NCBI GenBank assembly: GCA_900770215.1
Contig: CAAGJW010000111.1
Span: 1-20,115 of the forward strand
Length of the DNA stretch: 20,115 bases
Direction: 5' to 3'
DNA from: Bacteroidales bacterium
GTDB taxonomy: Bacteria; Bacteroidota; Bacteroidia; Bacteroidales; Muribaculaceae
The translations under genes were made by a program, and so were the position numbers. The notes below the pieces were generated by a model. The model was not told where the DNA came from, searched no databases, and saw nothing but the letters and a program-made list of their open reading frames with translations. This document shows positions 1 to 8,612 of this stretch, one piece after another; the stretch's first letter is position 1, and every line of letters starts with the position of its first letter.

Positions 1-50
1 GTGGGATGCTGCGCCATCACAAACCGGTTGTTCTCGTTCAAATTAAACAT
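1..50 (-). CDS. IS66-family TnpB-like protein, N-terminal fragment (left copy)
   Basis: Starting from the ATG at 50-48 the frame reads MFNLNENNRFVMAQHP, followed by a codon beginning AC (Thr), and then leaves the window. IS66 accessory proteins TnpB typically start MFxLxxxxRF and reach a PTDMR motif at about this distance, so the visible HPT is where PTDMR would begin. TnpB is needed for IS66 transposition together with TnpC. The ATG is only 68 bases from the element tip, leaving no room for a separate tnpA gene upstream. The fragment is too short for more than a family-level guess. Confidence 0.55.
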   Translation of the reverse strand, partial: MFNLNENNRFVMAQHP

Positions 51-118
51 AGCTTTTTTGACTGCAAAGCTCGCAATCAAAAAATACTCCAAAAAGACGG
101 CTCATTTCGGATGGTTAC
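1..118 (-). mobile_element. IS66-family-like insertion sequence, inner end (left copy, partial)
   Basis: Positions 2-118 are a perfect inverted copy of 19999-20115. Identity stops abruptly at 118/119, which marks the element tip. Read on the minus strand the tip begins GTAACCATCC; a 5'-GTAA terminus is a known hallmark of IS66-family elements. From position 50 outward the minus strand encodes a TnpB-like N-terminus. The body of the element lies to the left of the window. Contig ends that reach about 118 bases into a multicopy repeat are also what a short-read assembler produces, so the window probably stops here because the element occurs elsewhere in the genome. The IS66 assignment rests on the GTAA tip and the short TnpB match only. 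Confidence 0.68.
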
Positions 119-174
119 TATGGAGGAATCTACCTGGTGAGTTACTGAAACAGCTCAACACACAGGTGTAACTA

Positions 175-208
175 AACAACAACTGCGGCCTCGATGAGGG
201 GCCGCAGT
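175..208 (-). terminator. Rho-independent terminator after mutB
   Basis: A 9-bp perfect stem, ACTGCGGCC (182-190) with GGCCGCAGT (200-208), encloses a 9-nt loop. On the minus strand the hairpin is followed by a T-rich tract (TTGTTGTTT, about 182-174). It lies about 30 bases after the mutB stop codon and separates the mutAB operon from the left IS end. Confidence 0.8.
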
Positions 209-238
209 CGTTATATTTAGACAAATGTGTTGCTACGA

Positions 239-2371
239 TTACTTGTCGAGCAGGATTTGCATCACTTGCTCGGCACTCTTCATCACGTTGGTGCCAGGAC
301 CGAAGATGGCAGCTACGCCAGCCTTGTAGAGGAAGTCGTAGTCCTGCACAGGGATCACGCCGCCTGCGGTGACGACAATGTCGTCGCGACCCAGCTTCTT
401 GAGCTCGGCAATCACGGCAGGAATCAGGGTCTTGTGACCGGCTGCCAGCGACGAAACGCCCATCACGTCGACATCGTTTTCGACTGCTTCCTTGGCTGCC
501 TCCTCGGGAGTCTGGAACAACGGGCCCATATCGACATCGAAGCCGCAATCGGCATAACCGGTAGCCACCACTTTGGCACCACGGTCGTGACCGTCCTGGC
601 CCATCTTGGCAATCATGATGCGAGGCTGACGTCCCTCCTTCTTGGCAAACTCACTTGTGAGCTCGCGAGCTTTCTTGAGCTCGTCACTGTCTTTAATTTC
701 TCCTGAATACACGCCTGAGAACATTTGAACTTTAGCTTTATAACGGCCCACGACTTTCTCGCAAGCATCAGAAATCTCACCCAGCGAAGCACGGTCCTTG
801 GCAGCTTGAACTGCACACTCGAGCAGGTTGCCCTTGCCCGTCTTCACACACTCGGTGAGCGCATCGAGGTCGCGCTTCACGGCATCGTTGTCGCGAGTCT
901 TGTAGAGCTCTTGCAGACGTGCCACCTGCGAGTTGCGCACCTCGGTATTGTCGATTTCAAGAATATCGATAGGAGCTTCTTTCTCGAGCTGATACTTGTT
1001 GACGCCAATGATAGTTTGGCGACCCGAGTCGATGCGGGCTTGCGTGCGGGCAGCAGCCTGCTCGATGCGCATCTTGGGCACGCCGGTCTCGATAGCCTTG
1101 GCCATGCCGCCCAGCTTTTCGATTTCGGTGATGTGCTCCCATGCCTTGCGCACAAGGTCGTCGGTGAGTTTCTCAACATAAAAGCTGCCGGCCCAGGGGT
1201 CGATAACCTTGGTGATATAGGTTTCCTGCTGCAGGTAGATCTGCGTGTTGCGGGCAATGCGTGCCGAGAAGTCGGTGGGCAGTGCGATAGCCTCGTCGAG
1301 AGCATTGGTGTGCATCGACTGAGTGTGACCCAGAGCGGCAGCCATGGCCTCGATGCAAGTGCGGCCCACATTATTATATGGATCCTGTGCAGTGAGCGAC
1401 CAGCCCGAAGTCTGGCTGTGGGTGCGCAACGACATCGATTTGGGATTCTCGGCGCCGAAGCTCTTCACAATCTTAGCCCACAGCAGGCGGCCTGCACGCA
1501 TCTTGGCAATCTCGGTGAAGAAGTTCATCGAAATGCCCCAGAAGAACGACAGGCGGGGGGCAAATGCATCAACGTTGAGGCCGGCATTCACACCAGTGCG
1601 AATGTACTCCATACCGTCGGCCAGCGTGTAGGCCAGCTCGATGTCGGCAGTAGCACCAGCCTCCTGAATGTGGTAGCCCGAGATCGAGATGCTGTTGAAC
1701 TTGGGCATATACTTTGATGTGAACTCAAAGATGCTGGCAATGATTTCCATCGAGAACTTGGGAGGATAGATATAGGTGTTGCGCACCATGAATTCCTTCA
1801 AGATATCGTTTTGGATTGTACCAGCCATCACTTCGAGCGATGCTCCCTGCTCCAAGCCAGCCACGATGTAGAATGCCATGATGGGAAGCACAGCACCGTT
1901 CATGGTCATCGACACCGACATCTTGTTCAACGGGATGCCGTCGAAGAGCACTTTCATGTCCTCGACCGAGCATATCGACACACCAGCCTTGCCCACATCG
2001 CCCACCACACGTGGGTTATCGGCATTGTAGCCGCGGTGAGTGGGAAGGTCGAAGGCTACCGACAGGCCCTTCTGGCCCGATGCCAGGTTGCGGCGATAGA
2101 ACGCGTTGGACTCGGCAGCTGTCGAGAAGCCGGCATACTGGCGCACAGTCCACGGGCGGAACGGGTACATGAGTGAGTAAGGGCCACCGAGGAAAGGAGG
2201 AATACCAGCCTTGAAATGCAGATGCTCCAGTCCCTGGAGGTCGTCTTTAGTATATACAGGCTTAATCTTGAGCAACTCGGCGTTGGTCCAAGGTTCGGCC
2301 ATCTTCAGTGGCTTGTGTTCAACATTAAAGCCATCTTTTGTAATATCTATATTTTTAAAATTTGGTCTCAT
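239..2371 (-). CDS. mutB: Methylmalonyl-CoA mutase large subunit (MutB)
   Basis: Catalytic alpha subunit of adenosylcobalamin-dependent methylmalonyl-CoA mutase, interconverting succinyl-CoA and methylmalonyl-CoA in the cytoplasm. In Bacteroidales this is a step of propionate formation. The protein has 710 residues, the usual length. The N-terminal substrate-binding TIM barrel includes PFLGGPYSLMYPFRPWTVRQ and the RTHSQTSGWSLT region. The C-terminal B12 domain carries the base-off cobalamin ligand motif DGHDRG at about residues 593-598, followed by SSLAAGHKTL and GGVIP. I chose the ATG at 2371 (MRPNFKNIDI) because it matches the family start; a TTG two codons upstream (2377) is possible. It lies 9 bases after the mutA stop, so the two genes are co-transcribed and probably translationally coupled. 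It is followed by a terminator. Identification is certain. Confidence 0.97.
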   Translation of the reverse strand: MRPNFKNIDITKDGFNVEHKPLKMAEPWTNAELLKIKPVYTKDDLQGLEHLHFKAGIPPFLGGPYSLMYPFRPWTVRQYAGFSTAAESNAFYRRNLASGQKGLSVAFDLPTHRGYNADNPRVVGDVGKAGVSICSVEDMKVLFDGIPLNKMSVSMTMNGAVLPIMAFYIVAGLEQGASLEVMAGTIQNDILKEFMVRNTYIYPPKFSMEIIASIFEFTSKYMPKFNSISISGYHIQEAGATADIELAYTLADGMEYIRTGVNAGLNVDAFAPRLSFFWGISMNFFTEIAKMRAGRLLWAKIVKSFGAENPKSMSLRTHSQTSGWSLTAQDPYNNVGRTCIEAMAAALGHTQSMHTNALDEAIALPTDFSARIARNTQIYLQQETYITKVIDPWAGSFYVEKLTDDLVRKAWEHITEIEKLGGMAKAIETGVPKMRIEQAAARTQARIDSGRQTIIGVNKYQLEKEAPIDILEIDNTEVRNSQVARLQELYKTRDNDAVKRDLDALTECVKTGKGNLLECAVQAAKDRASLGEISDACEKVVGRYKAKVQMFSGVYSGEIKDSDELKKARELTSEFAKKEGRQPRIMIAKMGQDGHDRGAKVVATGYADCGFDVDMGPLFQTPEEAAKEAVENDVDVMGVSSLAAGHKTLIPAVIAELKKLGRDDIVVTAGGVIPVQDYDFLYKAGVAAIFGPGTNVMKSAEQVMQILLDK

Positions 2372-2380
2372 TGTCAATGA

Positions 2381-4216
2381 TTATTTTAAAAGTTTAGCGT
2401 TGAAAGCCTTTAATGTCTCAAGCACATTGGTGCGCACGTTGATGAAATTGGTCACACCCATTGCCTTGAACTCGTCGGTCTCGGGACCGGCAAGCACAAA
2501 CTCGGCACGGCCGTTGAGCGCCTTGAGTGCAGCGGGGATGAGCTCGGGATACTCGGCATCGCTCGAGCAAAGCACGATGATGTCGGCACCAGCCTTCACG
2601 CCAGCCTCGACACCTTCCTCAACAGTCTTGAAACCGTTGTTGTTGACGAGCTTGTAGCCTGCGCAGCCGAAGAAGTTGTCGCTGAACTGGGCGCGGGCCA
2701 GACGCATGGCCAGGTTGCCAATGGTGAGCATGAACACCACAGGAGTCTTCTCGCTGGCCTCGGTGTGCTGGCGCAGGGTCTCAAAACCACTGGCAAGACG
2801 CTTGGTGTTGAGCACGGGAGCGTCGGGATTGGCCTCGCCACAGCCACAGCTGCAAGCTGCATGGATGTCGCGATGGTCGCCACTCTTCTCGGTGAAGTTG
2901 GGGAACTGGTTGGTACCCAGCAGCTGCTCTTTGCGCTTGGCCACCTTGTCGAAGCGGGTGTTGGCACTTGCGTTCACAGCCTTGGTCACGTCGAAGCTCT
3001 CGGCTGCAGCCTTGAAGCCGCCCTTGTCTTCTACCTCGAGGAAGAGCTTCCAACCTGCCTGGGCAATAAACTGCGTGAGCTCCTCAACATAGTAGCTGCC
3101 GCCTGCCGGGTCGACCACCTTGTCGAGGTGAGACTCTTCCATGAGCAGCAATTGCTGGTTGCGAGCAATGCGAAGGCTGAAGTCGGTGGGCTCCTCATAA
3201 GGAGTGTTGAACGGAGTGACCGTGATCTCGTCGACCGAAGCCAGTGCAGCCGACATCGATTGCGTCTGGCTGCGCAGCATGTTCACATAGGGGTCAAACA
3301 GCGTCTGGTTGAAGCGCGAAGTGGCTGCATTCACCACCATCTTGCACGACTCGTCGTTGGCACCATACTGCTTCACGATCTGGGCCCAGAGCATGCGTGC
3401 TGCACGGAACTTGGCCAGCTCCATGAAGTAGACGGTGGAAATATTCATGTTAAACTTGATGCGGCTTGCCACCTCGTCGGCACTGAAGCCGGCATCGGTG
3501 AGCTCGGCCAGGTACTCGTTGCCCCATGCCAAGGCATAACCAAGCTCTTGATAAATAAATGCACCTGCATTGGCCAGCATGACCGAGTCGACGCCCAGCA
3601 CGCGCAGGCCGGCAACCGGTGCTGCTATCTTGAGCAACTGTGCAGCAGTCTCCTGGACACCTGCTTCAAATTTCTTGCCTTTCTTAAACACGGGCTTGAA
3701 CGGGTTGAAGTCGATGCTGCCCTCAAACTTGTCGGCAGTGCCTTTCTTCTGCAGATAGTCGACAAGAGCTGTGGCAAGCTCCACTGCCTTGCTTGGACAA
3801 ATGTTGAAATTGAGCTCTACAGCATCGGTGCACACACCGTCGAGTAGCGCATTCAAGTCAACAACATCGTGATGCAAGTTGAAACCCACAGCAGTGACGC
3901 CCTTGTTGAGGATGTCGAGCACTTGCTTGTTGGTCTCGGCAGCATCCTTCACGTCGAAGTCTTGACGCACCTGCCAGGTGTTGTTGGTGCGGGTGCCACG
4001 CACATAGGGGAACTCGCCAGGAAGTGAATCGATTGTTTTGAAGTCCTTGATGTCTTCGTCAAAGTACAGAGGATTGACATTAAAGCCTTCATTAGTCCGC
4101 CAGATCATTTTCTTGTCGAAATCGGCACCCTTGAGGTCGATTTCAGCTTTGGCTCTCCAAGTCTTGAAGTCTACCGGAGAAAATGCTTCGAACAGTTTTT
4201 CTCTTTTTTCTGCCAT
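2381..4216 (-). CDS. mutA: Methylmalonyl-CoA mutase small subunit (MutA)
   Basis: Non-catalytic beta subunit of the heterodimeric methylmalonyl-CoA mutase, 611 residues. It is a diverged copy of MutB with a TIM-barrel part (for example GAFIYQELGYALAWGNEYL and the DPAGGSYYVEELT segment) and a B12-like domain at about residues 490-611. That domain lacks the DxHxxG cobalamin-ligand motif, as expected for MutA. A cysteine cluster CSCGCGE at residues 455-459 sits in the linker before the B12-like domain; from memory Bacteroides MutA has a similar linker cluster. It is the first gene of the mutA-mutB operon. A TAnnTTTG promoter candidate lies about 90 bases upstream. The start ATG at 4216 is the only reasonable one. 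Confidence 0.96.
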   Translation of the reverse strand: MAEKREKLFEAFSPVDFKTWRAKAEIDLKGADFDKKMIWRTNEGFNVNPLYFDEDIKDFKTIDSLPGEFPYVRGTRTNNTWQVRQDFDVKDAAETNKQVLDILNKGVTAVGFNLHHDVVDLNALLDGVCTDAVELNFNICPSKAVELATALVDYLQKKGTADKFEGSIDFNPFKPVFKKGKKFEAGVQETAAQLLKIAAPVAGLRVLGVDSVMLANAGAFIYQELGYALAWGNEYLAELTDAGFSADEVASRIKFNMNISTVYFMELAKFRAARMLWAQIVKQYGANDESCKMVVNAATSRFNQTLFDPYVNMLRSQTQSMSAALASVDEITVTPFNTPYEEPTDFSLRIARNQQLLLMEESHLDKVVDPAGGSYYVEELTQFIAQAGWKLFLEVEDKGGFKAAAESFDVTKAVNASANTRFDKVAKRKEQLLGTNQFPNFTEKSGDHRDIHAACSCGCGEANPDAPVLNTKRLASGFETLRQHTEASEKTPVVFMLTIGNLAMRLARAQFSDNFFGCAGYKLVNNNGFKTVEEGVEAGVKAGADIIVLCSSDAEYPELIPAALKALNGRAEFVLAGPETDEFKAMGVTNFINVRTNVLETLKAFNAKLLK

Positions 4217-4303
4217 AACTTTAATTAAAATTATATAGTAACTTTTTATTGTAGTTCGTGTAGTGGTATGAGGCCACGAAATATAGTTGTTTCTTTAGTT
4301 CAA

Positions 4304-4311
4304 CAAAGGTA
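4304..4311 (-). promoter_or_regulatory. Candidate promoter of mutAB (-7 box)
   Basis: On the minus strand this reads TACCTTTG, an exact match to the Bacteroidota TAnnTTTG -7 element. It predicts a transcript start near 4297 and a leader of about 80 bases before mutA. No clear TTTG -33 box is seen at the expected 19-21 base spacing; the region upstream is AT-rich. Confidence 0.5.
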
Positions 4312-4455
4312 CAAACAATTATTGAAATAATTCAGTAATCATGCCAATAAATAATTTAAATAATGCTAACTGCAAGGACTGTGAGTAAGGGCAGAGTCAT
4401 AGAAAAATGCGATTGCATTATTGAGGCTGCTCAAACAAACGACTGCATAATATCG

Positions 4456-4485
4456 TTGAGATTAAAAAATAAAACAGTAACTTTG
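4456..4485 (+). promoter_or_regulatory. Candidate promoter of the exported protein gene
   Basis: A -33 TTG at 4456-4458, a 19-base spacer and a perfect -7 TAACTTTG at 4478-4485 match the Bacteroidota consensus. The predicted transcript start, near 4492, leaves only about a dozen leader bases before the ATG at 4504. A start at the in-frame ATG at 4513 would give a slightly more usual leader. Confidence 0.6.
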
Positions 4486-4503
4486 TGATGCCGAAACAAA
4501 ATC

Positions 4504-5601
4504 ATGCATGTGATGAAAGCCAAAGCTGTATTGACACTCCTGCTATGCTTAACGACCCTCAACGTGGCCTGTGCTGCAACGATTTACAAAACAAAATACA
4601 ACAAATATGAAGGGCTTGCGCTTATTCCTAACTTCAATCCAGAGTCGGGCGAAGTCGACAACCCGAATGACGACTTTGACGTTATTCTCGACTCAACAAG
4701 CATTGTAACGCCTGCCTATCGCTATTTTGCACGCATTGCCAACCTTCACAATCAAGAGGGGAAATCCTACGCGATTGTTTCGGGCGGCCGCAAGACACGC
4801 GTGGCCGCAACCAAGTGTGGCATTATTTTCAACGCACTCGACGACAGCAACTACCATGCCGTGCTGGTGTCGTGCCACAACTCGCATCTGCACGACGACA
4901 TCCTCGACAAGCGGTATATGGAAGTGCAACTCGTGCAGGTGACTGGCAATCAAGAGAGAGTACTAAAATCGGCACAAATCGACAAGGACATCGACATGGG
5001 AGATGGATTGAATGCAATAGGGATCGATGTGAGCAACAATACTGTGAATGTGCTTGTTGGCAACAACAGTTTAAATCAAATATTTACTATTGAACTACCA
5101 GCAATGCACAACAGTTCACACGTGGGACTTGCCATAGGGCCAGGTGCCAAGGTGAAGATCGAACGAACCGTTCTCTCCTACAAGACCAACGACCAAAGCA
5201 TCATCAACACGCCATGGACCATCGAGAAGCTGAATCAGCACTTTGCCCTATCCAAGAACCCCTATGAGGGGTACTGGGAATATCTCGATCGCGACATGAG
5301 CGACGATGTGCTGCGGCTGGGCGGGCGCTACACAATTGCACTGGTCGAGACCGAGGCTGGCTACGACATGATATATGTGAACGGTGCACAAGTGAAAAAA
5401 AGGCTGTGGACCACAGGCATGCTCAAAGGGAGGCTCAATAAAACGATATTCACCGACAACTTCAAGGCCTCATGGATCGATGCAACATTCCGGCCCATCG
5501 ATCTCGACGTGCAGGCAACATTTGAGAGCGGAGTGATTCTCGCTGTCAAATTCCCCGTATACAAATCTCAAGTGAGGTTTTCTAAAGTGCTCGACCACTG
5601 A
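4504..5601 (+). CDS. Exported protein of unknown function
   Basis: This protein of 365 residues has a clear N-terminal signal peptide: a KAK start, the hydrophobic stretch VLTLLLCLTTL, and likely cleavage after VACA near residue 24. The cysteine there lacks a good lipobox, so a periplasmic or secreted soluble protein is likelier than a lipoprotein. The mature part looks like two beta-rich domains. Residues about 30-228 resemble a concanavalin/jelly-roll-like fold only in general pattern. Residues about 253-365 start with YEGYWEYLDRDM and RLGGRYTIAL, a layout I associate with Bacteroidales proteins of unknown function. No catalytic motif is visible. It is a single gene with its own promoter, between mutA (divergent) and fbp (same strand). 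I do not recognise a function. The second ATG (residue 4, position 4513) is an alternative start. Confidence 0.8.
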   Translation: MHVMKAKAVLTLLLCLTTLNVACAATIYKTKYNKYEGLALIPNFNPESGEVDNPNDDFDVILDSTSIVTPAYRYFARIANLHNQEGKSYAIVSGGRKTRVAATKCGIIFNALDDSNYHAVLVSCHNSHLHDDILDKRYMEVQLVQVTGNQERVLKSAQIDKDIDMGDGLNAIGIDVSNNTVNVLVGNNSLNQIFTIELPAMHNSSHVGLAIGPGAKVKIERTVLSYKTNDQSIINTPWTIEKLNQHFALSKNPYEGYWEYLDRDMSDDVLRLGGRYTIALVETEAGYDMIYVNGAQVKKRLWTTGMLKGRLNKTIFTDNFKASWIDATFRPIDLDVQATFESGVILAVKFPVYKSQVRFSKVLDH

Positions 5602-5675
5602 AGGCAGCGTCGCGCAGAATCCCGGCTGTGCAGCCTTATCCAGCAACTCATCACATTCAAACTACCAGACAAAAA

Positions 5676-5709
5676 TTTGGTGATAATTCGATTATTATCA
5701 CTATCTTTG
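5676..5709 (+). promoter_or_regulatory. Candidate promoter of fbp
   Basis: TATCTTTG at 5702-5709 matches the TAnnTTTG -7 element, and TTTG at 5676-5679 could be the -33 box. The spacer is 22 bases, slightly long. The predicted leader is about 80 bases before the ATG at 5795. Confidence 0.5.
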
Positions 5710-5794
5710 CGCCAAACAATTAAAAGTTGTAAATGACGCATCTTTTACATAATCAAATATCAATTATTAACACAGAAAATCACCGTTAAGTGCT

Positions 5795-7813
5795 ATGAAC
5801 GAAATGGATTACAAGCAAGTGAACAACGACATGCGCTACCTTTCCTTGCTGTCGCGCAGTTTTCCAAACATTGCAACGGCAAGCACCGAAATCATCAACC
5901 TTGAAGCCATCTTAAACCTGCCCAAAGGCACCGAGCATTTCCTGGCCGACCTGCACGGAGAGTACCAGGCCTTCCAGCACGTGCTGCGCAACGCTTCGGG
6001 CACTATAAAGCGCAAAGTGAAAGAAATCTTCAACGAGACCCTGGGCACCAAAGAGCAGAAGGAACTGTGCACGCTCATCTACTATCCCGAGCTGAAACTG
6101 GAACTGGTGAAGCGTAGCATCACCGACGCCGGCGACCTCAACGACTGGTACTTCATCAACATCAACCGACTGGTGAAGGTGTGCCGCAACGTGTCGTCGA
6201 AGTACACGCGCTCAAAGGTGTACAAGGCCTTGCCGCCCGATTTCTCCTATATCATTCAGGAATTGCTGCACGAGAACTCGAGCGATCCCAACAAGCAGGC
6301 CTATGTAGACGTAGTGGTGCGCACCATCATCTCGACACAGCGGGCCGACGATTTCATCATTGCCATGTGCTACCTTATTCAACAGCTCACTATAGATGTA
6401 CTGCACATTCTGGGCGACGTCTACGACCGCGGGCCGAGCCCCGACAAGATCATGGACATTTTGTGCGACTACCACAATCTCGACATTCAGTGGGGCAACC
6501 ACGACATCTTGTGGATGGGTGCTGCAGCGGGCAACGACTGCTGCATTGCCAACGTGATACGCATCGCCATGCGCTATGGCAACCAGAGTGTGCTCGAAGA
6601 CGGCTATGGCATCAACCTGCTGCCTCTGGCCACCTTCGCCATAGAGACTTACAAGAAAGATCCCTGCACGCAATTTATACCCAAAGATCTCGATGAGAAA
6701 GATCCCGAGAAGATGAAGTCATCACGGCTCATGGCCCAGATGCACAAGGCTATATCGATCATACAATTTAAGCTGGAAGCTGCCACCATCATGCGCCGCC
6801 CCGAGTTTGAAATGACCGACAGACTGCTGCTCGACAAAATCGACTACAAGAAGCACACGATCACTATCGACGGCAAGCAGTATGAGCTCACCGATGCCAA
6901 CTTCCCCACCGTCGATCCGCAAGACCCCTTCAAGCTCACTGCCGATGAGGAGATGGTCGTGGCCAAGCTGCACAACTCATTTGCACAGAGCGACAAGCTC
7001 AAGCGTCACATGAACTGCATGTTCCGCAACGGCTGCATCTTTGCGGTAGTAAATGGCAACCTGCTCTACCATGCCTCCATTCCGCTCAACGAAGACGGCT
7101 CGCTCAAGGACGTAATCATCCAGGGCTACCCCTACCATGGCCATGCTCTGCTCAAGAAAGTGGGTGCACTCATACGCGACGCCTATTTTGGTACCGAGAA
7201 TCAGGAAGACTACCTGTTTGCCAAGGACTATGTGTGGTATCTGTGGTGCGGCAAGAACTCGCCAGCCTTCGACAAGGACAAGATGGCTACCTTCGAGCGA
7301 TACTTTATTGCCGACAAGGCAACACACAAGGAGACAAAGGGGTGGTACTACAAGTTGCGTGATCAAGAGAAAATATGCGACATGATACTCGACGAGTTCC
7401 ATGTACAAGGGCAATACCGCCACATCATCAATGGCCATGTGCCTGTAAAGACCATCAAGGGCGAAAGCCCTGTCAAGGCTAACGGCAAACTTATGGTCAT
7501 CGACGGGGGCTTCTCCAAGGCCTATCAGCCCGAAACAGGCATTGCCGGCTACACCCTGGTGTATCACAGCCGCGGCTTCCAGCTCGTGCAGCACGAGCCT
7601 TTCACCTCGATACAGAAGGCTGTAGAGGAAGGGCAAGACATCAAGTCGAGCTACGAGATGGTGGAACTCACCAACCACCGCATGATGGTGAAAGACACCG
7701 ACAAGGGCAACGAGCTCACGTCGCAGATACGCGACTTGCAAAAGTTGCTCGTGGCCTATCGCAGCGGCTTGATAAAAGAACGTGCCTGGCGCCCCATCAC
7801 CAACAAGCGATAG
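5795..7813 (+). CDS. fbp: Fructose-1,6-bisphosphatase, class III
   Basis: This enzyme hydrolyses fructose-1,6-bisphosphate to fructose-6-phosphate in gluconeogenesis and is cytoplasmic. Its 672 residues are typical of the class III enzyme of Firmicutes and Bacteroidota, which is unrelated to the classical FBPase I/II folds. The metallophosphoesterase metal-binding motifs are in order: ADLHGE at residues 51-56 (D52, H54), GDVYDRG at 207-213, and GNHD at 234-237. The later histidine-containing segments INGHVPVKTIKGE and VIDGGFSKAYQ are also present. The ATG at 5795 gives the expected N-terminus running into RYLSLLSRSFPNI. It is monocistronic: it has its own promoter and is closed by a strong bidirectional hairpin. 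Confidence 0.95.
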   Translation: MNEMDYKQVNNDMRYLSLLSRSFPNIATASTEIINLEAILNLPKGTEHFLADLHGEYQAFQHVLRNASGTIKRKVKEIFNETLGTKEQKELCTLIYYPELKLELVKRSITDAGDLNDWYFININRLVKVCRNVSSKYTRSKVYKALPPDFSYIIQELLHENSSDPNKQAYVDVVVRTIISTQRADDFIIAMCYLIQQLTIDVLHILGDVYDRGPSPDKIMDILCDYHNLDIQWGNHDILWMGAAAGNDCCIANVIRIAMRYGNQSVLEDGYGINLLPLATFAIETYKKDPCTQFIPKDLDEKDPEKMKSSRLMAQMHKAISIIQFKLEAATIMRRPEFEMTDRLLLDKIDYKKHTITIDGKQYELTDANFPTVDPQDPFKLTADEEMVVAKLHNSFAQSDKLKRHMNCMFRNGCIFAVVNGNLLYHASIPLNEDGSLKDVIIQGYPYHGHALLKKVGALIRDAYFGTENQEDYLFAKDYVWYLWCGKNSPAFDKDKMATFERYFIADKATHKETKGWYYKLRDQEKICDMILDEFHVQGQYRHIINGHVPVKTIKGESPVKANGKLMVIDGGFSKAYQPETGIAGYTLVYHSRGFQLVQHEPFTSIQKAVEEGQDIKSSYEMVELTNHRMMVKDTDKGNELTSQIRDLQKLLVAYRSGLIKERAWRPITNKR

Positions 7814-7866
7814 CCCTCGCGCTCTCTGGTTTTTTATCGTGCACCACGTGTGCATCGATGGTAAAG

Positions 7867-7907
7867 ACAATCCCTGCCAAGGCTGTGTGCTGGCAGGGAT
7901 TGTTGTT
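7867..7907. terminator. Bidirectional terminator between fbp and the AlbA_2 gene
   Basis: A 13-bp perfect stem, ACAATCCCTGCCA (7867-7879) with TGGCAGGGATTGT (7891-7903), encloses an 11-nt loop. T-rich bases follow on the plus strand (TTGTTGTT). It lies between two convergent genes and can serve both. Confidence 0.85.
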
Positions 7908-7943
7908 AACATCGTTGTGAAGCGCCCGAGAGGGGGCTGCAGG

Positions 7944-8582
7944 TCATGTGCGAGTGATGAGACAACGACCGTCGTGATAAGTGAGAGCCACCACATTCAT
8001 CTCACACAAGCTGATGACAGTGGCCTCGGCGTTGTGACGACTCACGTGAGCCAACCTCATGAAACCGTCGATTGTGATCCCGCCATGAGTTGAGAGATAG
8101 TCGATGAGCTGCTGCTCGATTGGCGACAAACTTAACAGTGCGTTGTCGTCACGCGATTGAGACTGGTGCTGCATCACCTTCACATGCATCGAGGATGCAA
8201 GCACATTTTCATCGGCCACTCGATAGAAGGCCTTCCACTGCCCTTTTTCATCGGGGGCCTTGACCGGCTTGAGACAGGCCTCGGCAATGTCGACCTTAAG
8301 CACAGTTTTACCATCGACATGAAACAGCTCAAACTCCACCTGCTGTTCAGGCCTGCAATACATAGAGGCAGCCTGCTCGATCATGTAGATTTCCTCGTCG
8401 CTCTTCACTCCCACGATGTGCCCATTGTCTTTTACACCTATCAAAAGATGACCGCCGCTGTTGTTGGCAAAGGCCGAAATGCTGCGCGCGATCTTCCGGG
8501 CATCACTTATCTGGTATTTGAAATCCTGATGCTCGTGCTCGCCTTGGGCTATCAAGTCGGCTATATATCCTTTGTCTTTCAC
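7944..8582 (-). CDS. AlbA_2 (Schlafen-like) domain protein with C-terminal winged helix
   Basis: The protein has 212 residues. The N-terminal part (about 1-125) has the AlbA_2 pattern: GEHEHQDFKYQ near residues 14-24, AFANNSGGHLLIGVKDNG at 37-54, and the SDEEIYMIEQAA helix. The C-terminal part (about 150-212) looks like a winged helix (LSPIEQQLIDYLSTHGGIT, then a recognition-helix-like segment). AlbA_2 proteins are putative nucleic-acid-binding or regulatory proteins; the exact target is unknown. Translation most likely starts at GTG 8582: the frame is open upstream only to a nearby TGA, with no in-frame ATG, and homologs as I recall them begin at this point. It lies 30 bases after the esterase gene on the same strand, so the two may be co-transcribed. 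No catalytic or defence role can be read from the sequence. Confidence 0.85.
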   Translation of the reverse strand: MKDKGYIADLIAQGEHEHQDFKYQISDARKIARSISAFANNSGGHLLIGVKDNGHIVGVKSDEEIYMIEQAASMYCRPEQQVEFELFHVDGKTVLKVDIAEACLKPVKAPDEKGQWKAFYRVADENVLASSMHVKVMQHQSQSRDDNALLSLSPIEQQLIDYLSTHGGITIDGFMRLAHVSRHNAEATVISLCEMNVVALTYHDGRCLITRT

Positions 8583-8612
8583 AACGGCATAGGGGGAAAA
8601 TCAATCAGCAAA

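Noticed and set aside
102..238. A coding gene between the left IS tip and mutB
   Set aside because: The minus-strand frame here is an out-of-frame reading of mutB sequence and IS tip. The segment contains only the mutB terminator hairpin.
725..1717. A long plus-strand frame (330 codons) opposite mutB
   Set aside because: It is an antisense shadow of the mutB codon pattern. The minus-strand product is unmistakable MutB.
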